Of a stretch of DNA of 64,000 nucleotides, positions 17,595 to 26,400 are shown in pieces. The notes beneath the pieces are model-generated. The model was not told where the DNA came from and made no database searches. It was given only the letters and a program-made list of their open reading frames with translations. The position numbers were made by a program, and so were the translations under genes. The stretch spans positions 1,957,001 through 2,021,000 of the forward strand of contig NZ_CP073587.1 in assembly GCF_018223345.1 (NCBI RefSeq). The letters are read 5' to 3'. This DNA comes from Shewanella yunxiaonensis (lineage in GTDB: Bacteria > Pseudomonadota > Gammaproteobacteria > Enterobacterales > Shewanellaceae). Each line of letters opens with the position of its first letter. Position 1 is the stretch's first letter.

Positions 17595-18599
17595 ATGGGG
17601 ATTGCAGATTTAAAACGGAATTTAACTGGCCAACTTGAAAATCTTTACCAAAAAACTCAGGCATTATTGAATGCGCCAGCGCCATATTGGCAAAAGTTAT
17701 CTAATGCACAGCGCGTTTATTGTTTTGCCCTGGTCAGTTTGTTTTTCTACAACGACCACCCATTCGTCACTGTTTGTCTTACTGTAACCGCATTGCTTAT
17801 TGAGTTCTGGCCACTATTTACTCGGATGTGGCATTCACTAGCGGGGAAAGCGGTAATTCTGCTGTTCTATGCGATCATTGCGAATTTTTCCTTAGCCGAT
17901 AGCGCATCTATTGTTAATGATGTGACTGGGGTGTCAAGCACACATTTTAATTACACCCACAACTTCACCCTGTTACTGGAGTTACCCATCTGGGCAGTAG
18001 TCATTAGTGCGATCGTGCTACTGGTGATGCAGCTCATCATTCCGTTCTATCTTCTGCTGTTATTAGGACTGAAATTGCTGGGGTTAGTTGGACTTAAATG
18101 GCAGTTTAAAAATGCCTATCCCGGGATGACTGCAACCGTGCGTCTGGTCCTCTCTGCATTGGTGCTGGTACATCTTCTAATGTTGTTTGGCGACGGCAAG
18201 GCACTTGAACAAAAGCTTGGCGATATGAAGTTGAATCTTAATATTGCTCAAGACGAAACAAAGACAATCAGCCATCAACAACCTGCGGGGGCAGTAGCTG
18301 CAGCAGAGGAAGTGCCTTTACCGTCATCAGCAGATAAGGAACATGATTACAGCATGTTGCTGCAACGTTATCAGCATTGGGTCCGCGCCAGTGTGGCGTT
18401 TTTTGCATATAATTTTGAAGCTGACAGTAAAAGCCGTTGTGAAAAGCCAGAAACCGCACATAGCGTGGAATTAAATGATTATGAGTTACTGCTGCTCACC
18501 CCTGATAAGCAGCAAGCTTTTGGCTACCGTTTTAGTGTTATTCCTTGTAAATCGGCAGTCTTTCCTCTAACGGCGAGCCCACCGATGTCAATTAAGTAA
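17595..18599 (+). CDS. Multi-spanning membrane protein of unknown function
   Basis: The 334-residue protein has a soluble N-terminal 40 residues, then several membrane helices: about 42-52, 58-74, 84-100, 128-165 (long, probably two) and 183-200. A soluble tail of about 130 residues follows, with an alanine/proline-rich linker and a domain containing two cysteines (SRCEK, VIPCKS). I do not recognise the family. The start ATG has GAGGG upstream. It is transcribed alone and converges on an SDR gene. A role in the inner membrane is all that can be said. Confidence 0.7.
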   Translation: MGIADLKRNLTGQLENLYQKTQALLNAPAPYWQKLSNAQRVYCFALVSLFFYNDHPFVTVCLTVTALLIEFWPLFTRMWHSLAGKAVILLFYAIIANFSLADSASIVNDVTGVSSTHFNYTHNFTLLLELPIWAVVISAIVLLVMQLIIPFYLLLLLGLKLLGLVGLKWQFKNAYPGMTATVRLVLSALVLVHLLMLFGDGKALEQKLGDMKLNLNIAQDETKTISHQQPAGAVAAAEEVPLPSSADKEHDYSMLLQRYQHWVRASVAFFAYNFEADSKSRCEKPETAHSVELNDYELLLLTPDKQQAFGYRFSVIPCKSAVFPLTASPPMSIK

Positions 18600-18607
18600 G
18601 CCAAGGG

Positions 18608-19297
18608 TTACCAGGCAAGATGCTTGCCCTGATAATCAAAAAATTTGCCACTGTCTTGGGGCTGCAATTGCTCCAATAGTGATTTAATTCCTTGCGCAGA
18701 AGTATCAGCATCAATCAGACCGTGTGGCCCGCCCATATCGGTGCGCACCCAACCGGGATGGAGCACCACAGCCTTAATTCCGTCGGCCGCCAAGTCTAAC
18801 GCCAAACTTTTACTGGCAGCATTAAGCGCTGCTTTCGAAGAACGATAAAGATAACCACCACCACTTTGATTATCCTCGATACTGCCCATTTTTGAGCTGA
18901 TATTCGCTACCGTGCCTTTGGCTAAACGCAAATTAGGCAAAAAGGCTTCCGTCACTTTTATTGGCGCAATAGCATTTATCTCCATAACTTTACGCCACTC
19001 ATCAACCGGAATGTCACCTAACAAAACGGCATTGGGACCATAATAGCCTGCATTATTGATCAGCAGATCGATGGGGCGATCACTAAGCTCATGAGCGAGA
19101 TCTGATAGCGCATCATAATCCGTAACATCTAACTGATAGACTTCAAGACCAGGATTATCGCTAATCAGGTACAGCAGATCATCTGCCTGTGCTGGGTCTC
19201 GACAACATGCTACAACATCCCAGCCAGCAGCCAAGTACAGCTCGGTCAGTGCTAATCCTATGCCGCGGTTGGCGCCGGTAATCAACAGTTGTGGCAT
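18608..19297 (-). CDS. Short-chain dehydrogenase/reductase
   Basis: This 229-residue SDR has the classical NAD(P)-binding motif TGANRGIG (residues 7-14), the NNAG motif (LLINNAGYYG), a catalytic serine in NISSKMG and the YxxxK pair in YLYRSSKAAL. The motif spacing places it among classical SDRs of the CsgA / carbonyl-reductase-like group (the LLINNAGYYGP and HPGWVRTDMGG segments are typical). Arg12 and Cys32-Arg33 suggest NADP(H) use. The substrate is unknown. It is monocistronic. Confidence 0.85.
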   Translation of the reverse strand: MPQLLITGANRGIGLALTELYLAAGWDVVACCRDPAQADDLLYLISDNPGLEVYQLDVTDYDALSDLAHELSDRPIDLLINNAGYYGPNAVLLGDIPVDEWRKVMEINAIAPIKVTEAFLPNLRLAKGTVANISSKMGSIEDNQSGGGYLYRSSKAALNAASKSLALDLAADGIKAVVLHPGWVRTDMGGPHGLIDADTSAQGIKSLLEQLQPQDSGKFFDYQGKHLAW

Positions 19298-19442
19298 GTA
19301 ATCTCCTCTTCAGTAAAAACGTAACTTCACGTGAATAGTCTTGTGCTAATTGTTAGCATTGTGTGACAACGGCACCCAAACGGTCAACTCCGAAGTTATA
19401 GGTATAAGTGCAAAAAACTGTAAGAATTCAAACGATATTGCA

Positions 19443-20222
19443 TTAAGCCGAGAGCATTTTTCCGAGCAGCTGAAAATACTGCTGAATCGCGGCAAAAATA
19501 TCAGGCAAAACATCAAGCGCTGGATAAGCTGGTTTTTCGTGCGCTAAAACATCCTGCGTACCCGATACCAGATATTGATTACGTATCGGCGCACAATGCG
19601 CAATCGCAGATTCAAACGCTCGCGCCATTAACTCCGTCGGTCGAGAAAAATAGTAGATACCGTGCGCTTTATCCAGTGTCACAGACTGCTGAACATACAC
19701 ACTGGGATTTGCACCGTTGTCGCGCAAAAGCACGGTTTGCAGTAACGATGCTAACGCTTCGTTCAGCGGATGTTTCTTAAGCGGATACTCCTGCAACCAC
19801 AAGTCACTGGCAAAGCTAATGGCGAGATCAGGGGGTGTCACAAAAGCAGCTGATGCTAAGTGGTGATCCAGGGCGTGCCAGAATTCATGGGCTAAAGCAC
19901 CTGCCCCAGCATTTTTAGCTAAGGCCAAAGTGCGACTGCCTGGCGCATAGTGTGCTTGTACGCCTTTTTGTCCGCCGATACCAAAATCCAGATTCAGCGA
20001 TTGTCTGAGCCCAAGAGTATTGGGTGGCACATTTAAGATAAACGCCAAATCCGCCAGTGAATCAAAAATCAGATTTGCAGCAATCTGCGATTCTTCATCA
20101 GACACCCAACGGCCGACTCTCACTGACGCAAAGCCAAAGGTATCTCTTACCGTAAGGAATGACTGTGGCTCACCGAAACGATAGTCAGGCCCCTGGCGGA
20201 GGTAACGGGTATGCGTTAACAC
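19443..20222 (-). CDS. Putative zinc metalloprotein with HExxHxxDH motif (CLCA_X-like)
   Basis: The 259-residue protein contains AHEFWHALDHH: His112, Glu113, His116, Asp119 and His120, a strong zincin-type metallopeptidase signature. A second conserved-looking segment, SRPTELMARAFESAI, supplies a glutamate 80-90 residues later, as in gluzincin-like sites and the large-polyvalent-protein peptidase domains of phages. It has no signal peptide. I believe it is of the family annotated as CLCA_X in gammaproteobacteria, but this is from memory. The first codon is GTG with a weak ribosome site, so the start is uncertain. Confidence 0.65.
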   Translation of the reverse strand: MLTHTRYLRQGPDYRFGEPQSFLTVRDTFGFASVRVGRWVSDEESQIAANLIFDSLADLAFILNVPPNTLGLRQSLNLDFGIGGQKGVQAHYAPGSRTLALAKNAGAGALAHEFWHALDHHLASAAFVTPPDLAISFASDLWLQEYPLKKHPLNEALASLLQTVLLRDNGANPSVYVQQSVTLDKAHGIYYFSRPTELMARAFESAIAHCAPIRNQYLVSGTQDVLAHEKPAYPALDVLPDIFAAIQQYFQLLGKMLSA

Positions 20223-20315
20223 ACTAACAGCACTCGTATAGAAGACCGAAATTTATGATCGCATAGATTGATATCAATGGAAAAGACCAGGATGCAGCCC
20301 TTTCCATTTATAACA

Positions 20316-21869
20316 TTAACGGGCGAAGCGCTTGACGGTTTCCAGCAGGTTATGCGCAATTTGTTTAAGATTGTGGATCCGCGATGAAGCCCCTACCGCA
20401 TCTTCCTGACTGCTGTGCGCCATGACTGAGATATTGTGGATTTGTTGGTTGATATCTTCAGAAACGTGAGCCTGTTCTTCTACTGCAGATGCCATCTGTA
20501 CTGCCATCTGTGAAATATTATCCAGCTCAGACGCGATACCGCAGAGCAAATTTTCACTATCTTTAACCCGGTCTAGCCCTGTCTGTGCTTTTCCCTGCCC
20601 TTGTTGAGCAACATGTACAGCAATACTGGCGCGATCGGCTAGTTCCTTGATAATTCCGTGGATCTCTTTGGTAGATTCTTGAGTACGGCTCGCCAGCGAA
20701 CGAACTTCATCGGCAACGACAGCAAAGCCTCTTCCCTGTTCACCGGCCCGAGCGGCCTCAATCGCTGCATTTAATGCGAGTAAATTGGTTTGTTCCGCTA
20801 TCTGTTGGATCATCTGCGCCACTGATGCAATGTTGTCTGTTTGCTCTGACACACTGGCCACAGAACGTGAGATATCATCGACGACGCTTCTCACATCTTC
20901 AATCGCTTCACTGGTTTTGCTGGCAACATCTTTGGCTTCTGTTGCGAGCGTTGTCGAACGACGGACACGATCACTCGTCTCAGATACATGGCGTGAGACT
21001 TCAGTGATGGTTGTAGTCATTTGATTCATGGCGGTAGCCACTAATTCCGTTTCTTGATGTTGGCTGGCTAAAGTCGCCTGAGTACGCTCGGTTAGCCTTA
21101 CAGACGCATTTGTTTCATCCACCATAATCGTGGCAGCATGCTCCATTCTCGTTAACACAGTATTGAGATGCGCTCTTTCACTTAAAATCGCGACTTTAAT
21201 CTTACCGAGTAAATTACGTTGCTCGGTATAACTCTGGACCGCTAATGGATCATCAAATCCGCCAGACAACAACTCCATCAAACTGTTGTAGATCTGCTGC
21301 TTTGATATATTGACCAATATTGCGTAGATAATAAAAGACACCGACAGCACGGTTTCAGAAATGCTGCTATGTCCGGCAAAAAACAACACCGTGCATAACG
21401 TAACGGCAAGCAAGATAAAAATATTCTCGAAGCTTATTAATCGCTGCCGCTTAAGCCCTTTCCCCGCATTAAGACGGCGGTAAAGCGTCTCGCATCTTTC
21501 TACATCTTGCCGTTTCGCCATAGTGCGAACGGATTGAAACCCAATCACTTTGCCGTTATCAGTCATTGGGGTGACATATGCATTTACCCAATAAAAATCG
21601 CCATTTTTACAGCGATTTTTGACAATGCCCATCCAGGGTTTGCCTTGTTTGAGATAACTCCACATATTACGAAAAGCTTCTGGCGGCATATCGGGATGAC
21701 GAACCAAATTATGTGGTTGACCAACAAGTTCCTCTCTGGAATAGCCGCTGATATCGATAAATTCCTGATTACAATCGGTAATAATGCCGCTGAGATCTGT
21801 GACGGAAATAAGCTTTTGCTCAACACCAAAAGTTTGCTCTCGATCGGTCACGGGTAAATTCTTTCTCAT
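20316..21869 (-). CDS. PAS-domain methyl-accepting chemotaxis protein (Aer-like)
   Basis: The 517-residue receptor has an N-terminal PAS domain (about 20-125) with the family block [20 protein letters not shown] and [15 protein letters not shown], as in the redox/oxygen sensor Aer. Two membrane helices (about 147-165 and 170-188) follow, then a HAMP-like linker and the cytoplasmic signalling domain with hairpin tip [23 protein letters not shown] (from about residue 360). There is no periplasmic domain, so sensing is internal. No NWETF-type tether is seen at the C-terminus. It is monocistronic. Bound cofactor (FAD or other) cannot be read from the sequence. Confidence 0.9.
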   Translation of the reverse strand: MRKNLPVTDREQTFGVEQKLISVTDLSGIITDCNQEFIDISGYSREELVGQPHNLVRHPDMPPEAFRNMWSYLKQGKPWMGIVKNRCKNGDFYWVNAYVTPMTDNGKVIGFQSVRTMAKRQDVERCETLYRRLNAGKGLKRQRLISFENIFILLAVTLCTVLFFAGHSSISETVLSVSFIIYAILVNISKQQIYNSLMELLSGGFDDPLAVQSYTEQRNLLGKIKVAILSERAHLNTVLTRMEHAATIMVDETNASVRLTERTQATLASQHQETELVATAMNQMTTTITEVSRHVSETSDRVRRSTTLATEAKDVASKTSEAIEDVRSVVDDISRSVASVSEQTDNIASVAQMIQQIAEQTNLLALNAAIEAARAGEQGRGFAVVADEVRSLASRTQESTKEIHGIIKELADRASIAVHVAQQGQGKAQTGLDRVKDSENLLCGIASELDNISQMAVQMASAVEEQAHVSEDINQQIHNISVMAHSSQEDAVGASSRIHNLKQIAHNLLETVKRFAR

Positions 21870-22285
21870 AGTGCTTTCAGTCCTTTGAATGACTTAAGGG
21901 GAACCACGCTTCTGGCGATGCATCAGTACCACAAGTATTAATCAACTTTGTCCAGCTTCAACTTGTTGAACAAAATGTTTTAATGTTTCCAGCCAATCCA
22001 GCGCTGGTCATCGTGCGTTAACCGGACAAACGCGAGTTAACCGCTCATTAACATTTTCCATTGCTAATATACTGAATTAATAAATCCCTACCTAGAAAAA
22101 CTCGTATCGTTGGTACTACATGCTTAAATATTCGCCCCTTTAGGTTATACCTTAGTACCATACCGCCTCGGCTACCTAACTGATAAATTTATCCCGTAAA
22201 TGATCATCAGCTTTTGAATTTTCATCGGCAGTTTTTAAAAGGCTCTACACTTAAAAATACGATAAGCGCGCGTGGGGAAGTTAAC
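21870..22285. other. 416-base gap with an inverted repeat
   Basis: No gene is supported here. The strongest structure is TGGTACTA (22111-22118), inverted as TAGTACCA (22153-22160) with 34 bases between. The rest is AT-rich upstream sequence of the chemoreceptor gene and of the 72-residue gene that follows. Confidence 0.4.
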
Positions 22286-22504
22286 ATGACTTGTGCATTA
22301 GAGTTGAAGTATCCGCAGGAAGGACCTGAGCGCCTAGAAGCGTTATTGTCATACCTGGACAACTGGTATCAATACCAACATGATATTGATTCCCATACGA
22401 TTAAAATTTCAGTCACACCGGATTCGGTTAAAAGTGACTTATTTATCCTGAAATCTCACTTCCCGTGGCTACCCGTTGAGAACTTTGTCGTAATGAATAA
22501 ATGA
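22286..22504 (+). CDS. Small hypothetical protein, 72 aa
   Basis: I do not recognise this 72-residue soluble protein. The ATG at 22286 has GGGGAAG 6 bases upstream; an in-frame codon at 22214 would add 24 residues and has no ribosome site. The sequence has an alpha-beta alternation (PERLEALLSYLDNWYQY; HTIKISVTPD; DLFILKSHFPWL) resembling a compact small fold. It is flanked by long non-coding gaps and is not obviously in an operon. Confidence 0.55.
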   Translation: MTCALELKYPQEGPERLEALLSYLDNWYQYQHDIDSHTIKISVTPDSVKSDLFILKSHFPWLPVENFVVMNK

Positions 22505-22631
22505 CCGTCACAATCCCACGACATAATGGTCCTGTTTTTAGCCGATTTTAAAGTTATGGATTATCAGCAGCCTGAGTTTTGCGATTAGGAATCCCCTTCC
22601 CCTCGATGTGGTGACAGCTAAGCAAGTCATT

Positions 22632-22659
22632 TGCGGTTCGAAAATTTCCGAACCGCAAG
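22632..22659 (-). terminator. Stem-loop after the amidohydrolase gene
   Basis: TTGCGGTTCG and CGAACCGCAA form a perfect 10-base stem with an 8-base loop, 8 bases past the stop codon. No clear T-run follows on the minus strand, so efficiency is uncertain. Confidence 0.55.
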
Positions 22660-22666
22660 TATCGCA

Positions 22667-24316
22667 TTATTTTTGATATACGCGCTTACCGGCAATCCAA
22701 GTCGACAGCACTTGAGTCTTCCATATATCGGATGCTGGCACTTCAAAAATATCCTGATCCACCAGAATAAAATCCGCCCATTTCCCAGGGGTTAAACTAC
22801 CGATTTTATCTTCCATATGCGCGCCATATGCCGCATCCTGAGTAAAGCCTTTAAACGCCTGTAAGCGAGTCATTTTCTGTTCAGGATACCAGCCATTGAC
22901 AGGCTGATTGTTGCGGTCTTGCCGGGTAATAGCCGCATGTAATCCATAAAAAGGATTAGCGAGTTCTACCGGAAAATCTGATCCCAGCGGCATATGCACG
23001 CCACTTTTAAGCAGTGTCTGCCAGGCATACGCGCCAACCATTCGGGCTTTACCCAACCGATCTTCTGCCATATTCATATCACTGGTTGCATGGGTGGGCT
23101 GCATTGATGGCAGCACACCTAGTTCCGCAAATTTACGCAAATCTTCCGGCGCAATAACCTGAGCATGTTCAATGCGATTACGCAAATCTTTGCCGCCAAT
23201 CCGGGAGAACGTATCAGCAAATTGTTGTAATGCTAAATGATTCGCACGATCGCCAATCGCATGAATATTTAACTGAAACCCCGCGCCAATAATCTGGTCA
23301 AACAAGGGCTTAAATTTTTCAGGTTCCGTCACCATTAACCCATTCTGATGGGGGGCATCATGATAAGGAGCAAGCATTGCAGCACCGCGACTACCTAACG
23401 CGCCGTCAGCAAAAACCTTAACACTGCGAATCGTTAGAAAATCATCAACACTGTATATTTCACCGTTCGCCAGCATTTCTGACAAATCTGGGTCCGTTGC
23501 AGCAACCATGGCATAAATGCGTAATGGCAGTTGCTGAGCGACTTCTTTGGCAAGATAAAAGTCATATACGTCATGACCAATGCCAGCATCTTGCATTGCT
23601 GTAACTCCAAGGGATAACAGATGCGGGCCGGCTGCGTTGAGCATTTGCTGGAACTGTTGCGGGCCATCCTTGGGCATTACCGCGTTGACCAGATCCATTG
23701 CGTTGTCAACCAGTACCCCGGTCGCATCACCTTTTGCATCCCTGATAATCTGTCCGCCAGCAGGATCTGGGGTGTCTTTGGTAATGCCAGTTAACGCAAG
23801 TGCTTGGCTATTGATCCAAACGGCATGGCCATCGACTCGGGAAAGGACAACGGGATGTTCAGCCATGGCTTTATCTAATATCGCAGCTGTTGGGAAACGA
23901 CGATCCGGCCACAACTCCTGATTCCACCCACTACCAGTAATCCACTGCTGCTCTGGATGTGCTTTAGCATATTGAGTCACAAGTTTAGCGGCATCCTTTG
24001 CGCTGCTAGCATCCCGCACATCAACTTGCAACAATGAAGCCCCTAGCATCAGCAGATGTCCATGGGCATCAATCAACCCCGGAAGCATAATCTTTTGCTT
24101 GCCATCAATACGCACAGCATCTTGCGGAATGTGTTGCGGGTCTAGCGATGCTATCTTGCCGTCTGCAATCAATGCCGCACTAAACTGTTGCAAACGCCCC
24201 TTTTCATTCAGCGTATACCCCTTAACGTTGGTGATGAGGGTTGTATTGGCCTGTACACTCAATGTAAACAGCCCCAATCCCAGAAAGGTCGAAAACAACC
24301 ATTTCATGCTTTTCAT
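22667..24316 (-). CDS. Exported amidohydrolase family 3 protein (YtcJ-like)
   Basis: From the ATG at 24316 the protein is 549 residues, with a signal peptide (MKSMKWLFSTFLGLGLFTLS...A) and a metal-dependent amidohydrolase domain. The metal-binding motif DAHGHL, the block SRVDGHAVWINSQAL, the metal-ligand-bearing VKVFADGALGSRGAA and the NIHAIGDRANHL motif identify amidohydrolase family 3, the YtcJ group. GGGGG-T lies 8 bases before this ATG; a start 21 codons upstream would precede the signal peptide with polar residues, so I reject it. The protein is probably periplasmic. Substrate unknown. It is transcribed alone. Confidence 0.85.
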   Translation of the reverse strand: MKSMKWLFSTFLGLGLFTLSVQANTTLITNVKGYTLNEKGRLQQFSAALIADGKIASLDPQHIPQDAVRIDGKQKIMLPGLIDAHGHLLMLGASLLQVDVRDASSAKDAAKLVTQYAKAHPEQQWITGSGWNQELWPDRRFPTAAILDKAMAEHPVVLSRVDGHAVWINSQALALTGITKDTPDPAGGQIIRDAKGDATGVLVDNAMDLVNAVMPKDGPQQFQQMLNAAGPHLLSLGVTAMQDAGIGHDVYDFYLAKEVAQQLPLRIYAMVAATDPDLSEMLANGEIYSVDDFLTIRSVKVFADGALGSRGAAMLAPYHDAPHQNGLMVTEPEKFKPLFDQIIGAGFQLNIHAIGDRANHLALQQFADTFSRIGGKDLRNRIEHAQVIAPEDLRKFAELGVLPSMQPTHATSDMNMAEDRLGKARMVGAYAWQTLLKSGVHMPLGSDFPVELANPFYGLHAAITRQDRNNQPVNGWYPEQKMTRLQAFKGFTQDAAYGAHMEDKIGSLTPGKWADFILVDQDIFEVPASDIWKTQVLSTWIAGKRVYQK

Positions 24317-24711
24317 CGCTACCCCCGGTCGCAAAATATCATCTTGTAATGTTAACTGTTTGCCAGCGGACCAATACACGCCACTGTTACAATTTATCCT
24401 TACAATACAGCATTAAACGCAGAAACAAAGGTGTTTTAAATACAATTACACAACATTTTATCTACTTTTAAATTTTGTTTACGCAGAAGAGCATGTAGTG
24501 AAATAGGCCGCCAGATTACGAACGTATAATTAATACTTCATCAACTGGTATGACTACATGCGCTGACAATACAAACCTACAATTACCTTAAGAAAATGGA
24601 ATTGCTTTAGGCGGATCCTGACAGGTTATCTAACCATCAATGTGTAAAGTTGGCTTGATACGACGACCGCTACGTAAGGCTTTGGACATTTTTATGCAGG
24701 AGGTAGGTAAA
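24317..24711. other. 395-base gap without a recognised gene
   Basis: AT-rich sequence between the amidohydrolase and the DUF3718-like gene. Upstream sequence for both is expected, but no promoter, hairpin or reading frame convinced me. Confidence 0.3.
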
Positions 24712-25107
24712 ATGAACTCCTTCAAAATAGCAGGGTTGATATTAGCGGTAACGTTTACCAGCGCCATCAGCGCAAAAACCTATCAATTCATCGGTACCGA
24801 CAATACACCAGAAACCCAGTTTTGCGTCAGTGTAGGAAATAATGATTTAGGTGAAATGAAGAGTAAGCTCATGCGATTGGGTCTGTCTGATTTTAGACGA
24901 AATATTAATTCACTTACTTGCAATGACCTCTCAGCAGCAAAATTTGCTGATAAATATCAAGCGTATAATACGTTCAGATACTTAAATATGCGTAGTTCAG
25001 GTAAAAACAGAGTAAAACCTACTGTCACCATTCGAGATATCTCTAGAGCAGAAAATACAAATGATACCTCAATAGAGGTGGTGTATGTTTCTGCCCACCT
25101 AAAATAA
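24712..25107 (+). CDS. Small exported protein, probably DUF3718 family
   Basis: The 131-residue protein starts at the ATG at 24712, with a strong AGGAGGT ribosome site 7 bases upstream; an earlier in-frame ATG at 24640 lacks one. The first 21 residues form a signal peptide (FKIAGLILAVTFTSAISA). The mature part has FCVSVGNND and LTCNDLSAAKFADKYQ, which recall DUF3718 proteins common in Shewanella, where a cysteine pair is probably a periplasmic disulfide. Function unknown. A perfect terminator follows. Confidence 0.65.
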   Translation: MNSFKIAGLILAVTFTSAISAKTYQFIGTDNTPETQFCVSVGNNDLGEMKSKLMRLGLSDFRRNINSLTCNDLSAAKFADKYQAYNTFRYLNMRSSGKNRVKPTVTIRDISRAENTNDTSIEVVYVSAHLK

Positions 25108-25114
25108 ACCTGAC

Positions 25115-25145
25115 GATAAAAAAGGAGCGATGCTCCTTTTTTATC
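25115..25145 (+). terminator. Strong terminator of the DUF3718-like gene
   Basis: A perfect 14-base stem (25115-25128 with 25132-25145) with a GAT loop and a T-run within its 3' arm. Confidence 0.92.
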
Positions 25146-25437
25146 TGTATTCATTCTGTTAACCGTTGCCACCCAAAAAACAAGCTCAGAAGAATTCCAT
25201 ATAAATAATTTAATAATCAATTAATTAGTCATTAATTTTAAATCTTCTTTAATTTTTCGCGGATAAACTTCACATGGGGGTTTATATCGATGTTAACTTG
25301 TTAACTGAATCACAGGGTTGGTATTGATGGTTGGCATTTTGGTGTAATCGGTTGGCAGATCACAGTTGTAAAATGTTAAAACTTTGACTACTGATGTATA
25401 TTTTTTATCCGATACCCAGGACTAATGGACTATATGA
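25146..25437. other. 292-base AT-rich gap
   Basis: Upstream region of the zinc-finger membrane protein gene. No RNA gene or regulatory motif that I can support. Confidence 0.3.
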
Positions 25438-25821
25438 ATGGACTCAAAAATCAAAAAGCGGATGTTGCTGGTCCCATTAGCAATCGCGATAGCGGGCGCC
25501 ATTGCCGGATTTTTTACGATCTATTTCATTGAGCATCAGTTGACCAACATGTTCCATGCAGTTTCAAAAGCCGACCTAAAATCCCACTTACCACATTTCG
25601 TGTACCTCATTTTCGCCTTCATCTTTGCATTACCAGGGCTCAAAGCTCTATTTTCTAACCTCATCACAGTAAGACGATGGAATTCTGGGCTTTCGCCGTC
25701 ATGCCCCGTCTGTGGCTTTCCAATGATCCAACGCGTTGCTCATAGAGGACCATATCTCGGTCAACGTTTTTGGGGATGCTACCAGTACCCTAGGTGTTAT
25801 GGCAAAATTCACCTCGGATGA
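25438..25821 (+). CDS. Membrane protein with topoisomerase-type zinc finger
   Basis: The 127-residue protein has two predicted membrane helices (about 9-31 and 52-76) and a C-terminal four-cysteine zinc finger of the type found at the end of bacterial topoisomerase I: CPVCGFPM (Cys89, Cys92), a GQRFWGC segment (Cys114) and YPRC (Cys120). These fingers bind single-stranded DNA in topoisomerases, so a membrane-attached copy is unusual. I do not know a function. It lies just before the integrase remnant and may be island cargo. No good ribosome site is seen at the usual distance, so the start is uncertain. Confidence 0.65.
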   Translation: MDSKIKKRMLLVPLAIAIAGAIAGFFTIYFIEHQLTNMFHAVSKADLKSHLPHFVYLIFAFIFALPGLKALFSNLITVRRWNSGLSPSCPVCGFPMIQRVAHRGPYLGQRFWGCYQYPRCYGKIHLG

Positions 25822-25876
25822 CTGTGAAACATCGGGGGTTTACAACCTAAGTTCAGCTAAATAGGCAAATAAATAA

Positions 25877-26103
25877 AAAGGCAGATTCAATGATCGCTGG
25901 AGTTCTGACAGAAGCAAAGCCCACGAAGCCACCAGCCTGCCCTTAGACTTCACCTTTCACGATCTCAAAGCCAAAGGCATTTCGGATATCGATGGCACTC
26001 TGCAAGAGAAGCAAGCAATATCTGGTCACAAGTCAGCAGGACAAACAGCCAGATATGATCGGAAGACTAAGCGTGTAAATACTGTCGGTAGCACACACAA
26101 ATA
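25877..26103 (+). pseudogene. 3' remnant of a phage-type tyrosine recombinase (integrase)
   Basis: From 25877 to the TAG at 26101-26103 an open frame without a usable start reads like the C-terminus of phage and island integrases: DFTFHDLKAKGISD (the conserved His box), then ISGHKSAGQTARYDRKTKRV, where the second His (GHK) and the nucleophile Tyr (ARYDRK) sit at the expected spacing. Everything before about 25940 is degraded and the N-terminal 250-300 residues of a normal integrase are missing, so this is a dead fragment. It points toward the 3' end of tRNA-Leu at 26224, where such enzymes often integrate. Confidence 0.85.
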
Positions 26104-26109
26104 GCCATC

Positions 26110-26160
26110 ATGTTAGGAAATCATCTTATGAAAATGTTAGGAAATGAACTTTTTAGGAAT
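26110..26160. repeat. Short direct repeats between the integrase remnant and tRNA-Leu
   Basis: ATGTTAGGAAAT occurs at 26110-26121 and at 26134-26145, 24 bases apart, and a partial third copy TTAGGAAT is at 26153-26160. The same-phase spacing of about two helical turns is typical of protein-binding arm sites near integrase genes. This interpretation is inference. Confidence 0.5.
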
Positions 26161-26169
26161 TACAGGCAT

Positions 26170-26205
26170 AAAAAAAGAGGCAAGCAATTTAGCTTAACCT
26201 CTTGA
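26170..26205 (-). terminator. Terminator of the tRNA operon
   Basis: On the minus strand AAGAGG...AAGC pairs with GCTT...CTCTT, an interrupted stem followed by a run of seven T. It lies 19 bases after the tRNA-Leu 3' end. Confidence 0.75.
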
Positions 26206-26223
26206 TTTACTTATCGATGTAGG

Positions 26224-26310
26224 TGGTACCCGAGGCCGGACTTGAACCGGCACGCTGTAACCAGCGAGGGATTTTAAATCCCTTGTGTCTACCGATTCCA
26301 CCACTCGGGC
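26224..26310 (-). tRNA. tRNA-Leu (anticodon TAA)
   Basis: This 87-base gene, with encoded CCA, has a long variable arm and anticodon TAA in the context GGATT-TAA-AATCC. It pairs with UUA and UUG codons. The GGTTCAAGTCC T-loop and terminal ACCA are clear. It is last in the tRNA transcript and faces an integrase remnant, so it is the likely attachment site of a lost element. Confidence 0.95.
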
Positions 26311-26321
26311 TCATCGATAAA

Positions 26322-26395
26322 TGGAGGCGCGACCCGGAGTCGAACCGAGGTCCACGGATTTGCAATCCGCTGCATGACCACTCTGCCATCGCGCC
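26322..26395 (-). tRNA. tRNA-Cys (anticodon GCA)
   Basis: This 74-base gene has a GGCGCGA/TCGCGCC acceptor stem, anticodon GCA in GGATT-GCA-AATCC, a GGTTCGACTCC T-loop and encoded CCA. It is the middle member of the tRNA transcript. Confidence 0.95.
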
Positions 26396-26400
26396 TTTTT

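Noticed and set aside
24380..26200. CRISPR array or insertion-sequence ends in the AT-rich gap region
   Set aside because: Only one pair of short direct repeats was found; no regular repeat-spacer pattern, transposase or terminal inverted repeats.
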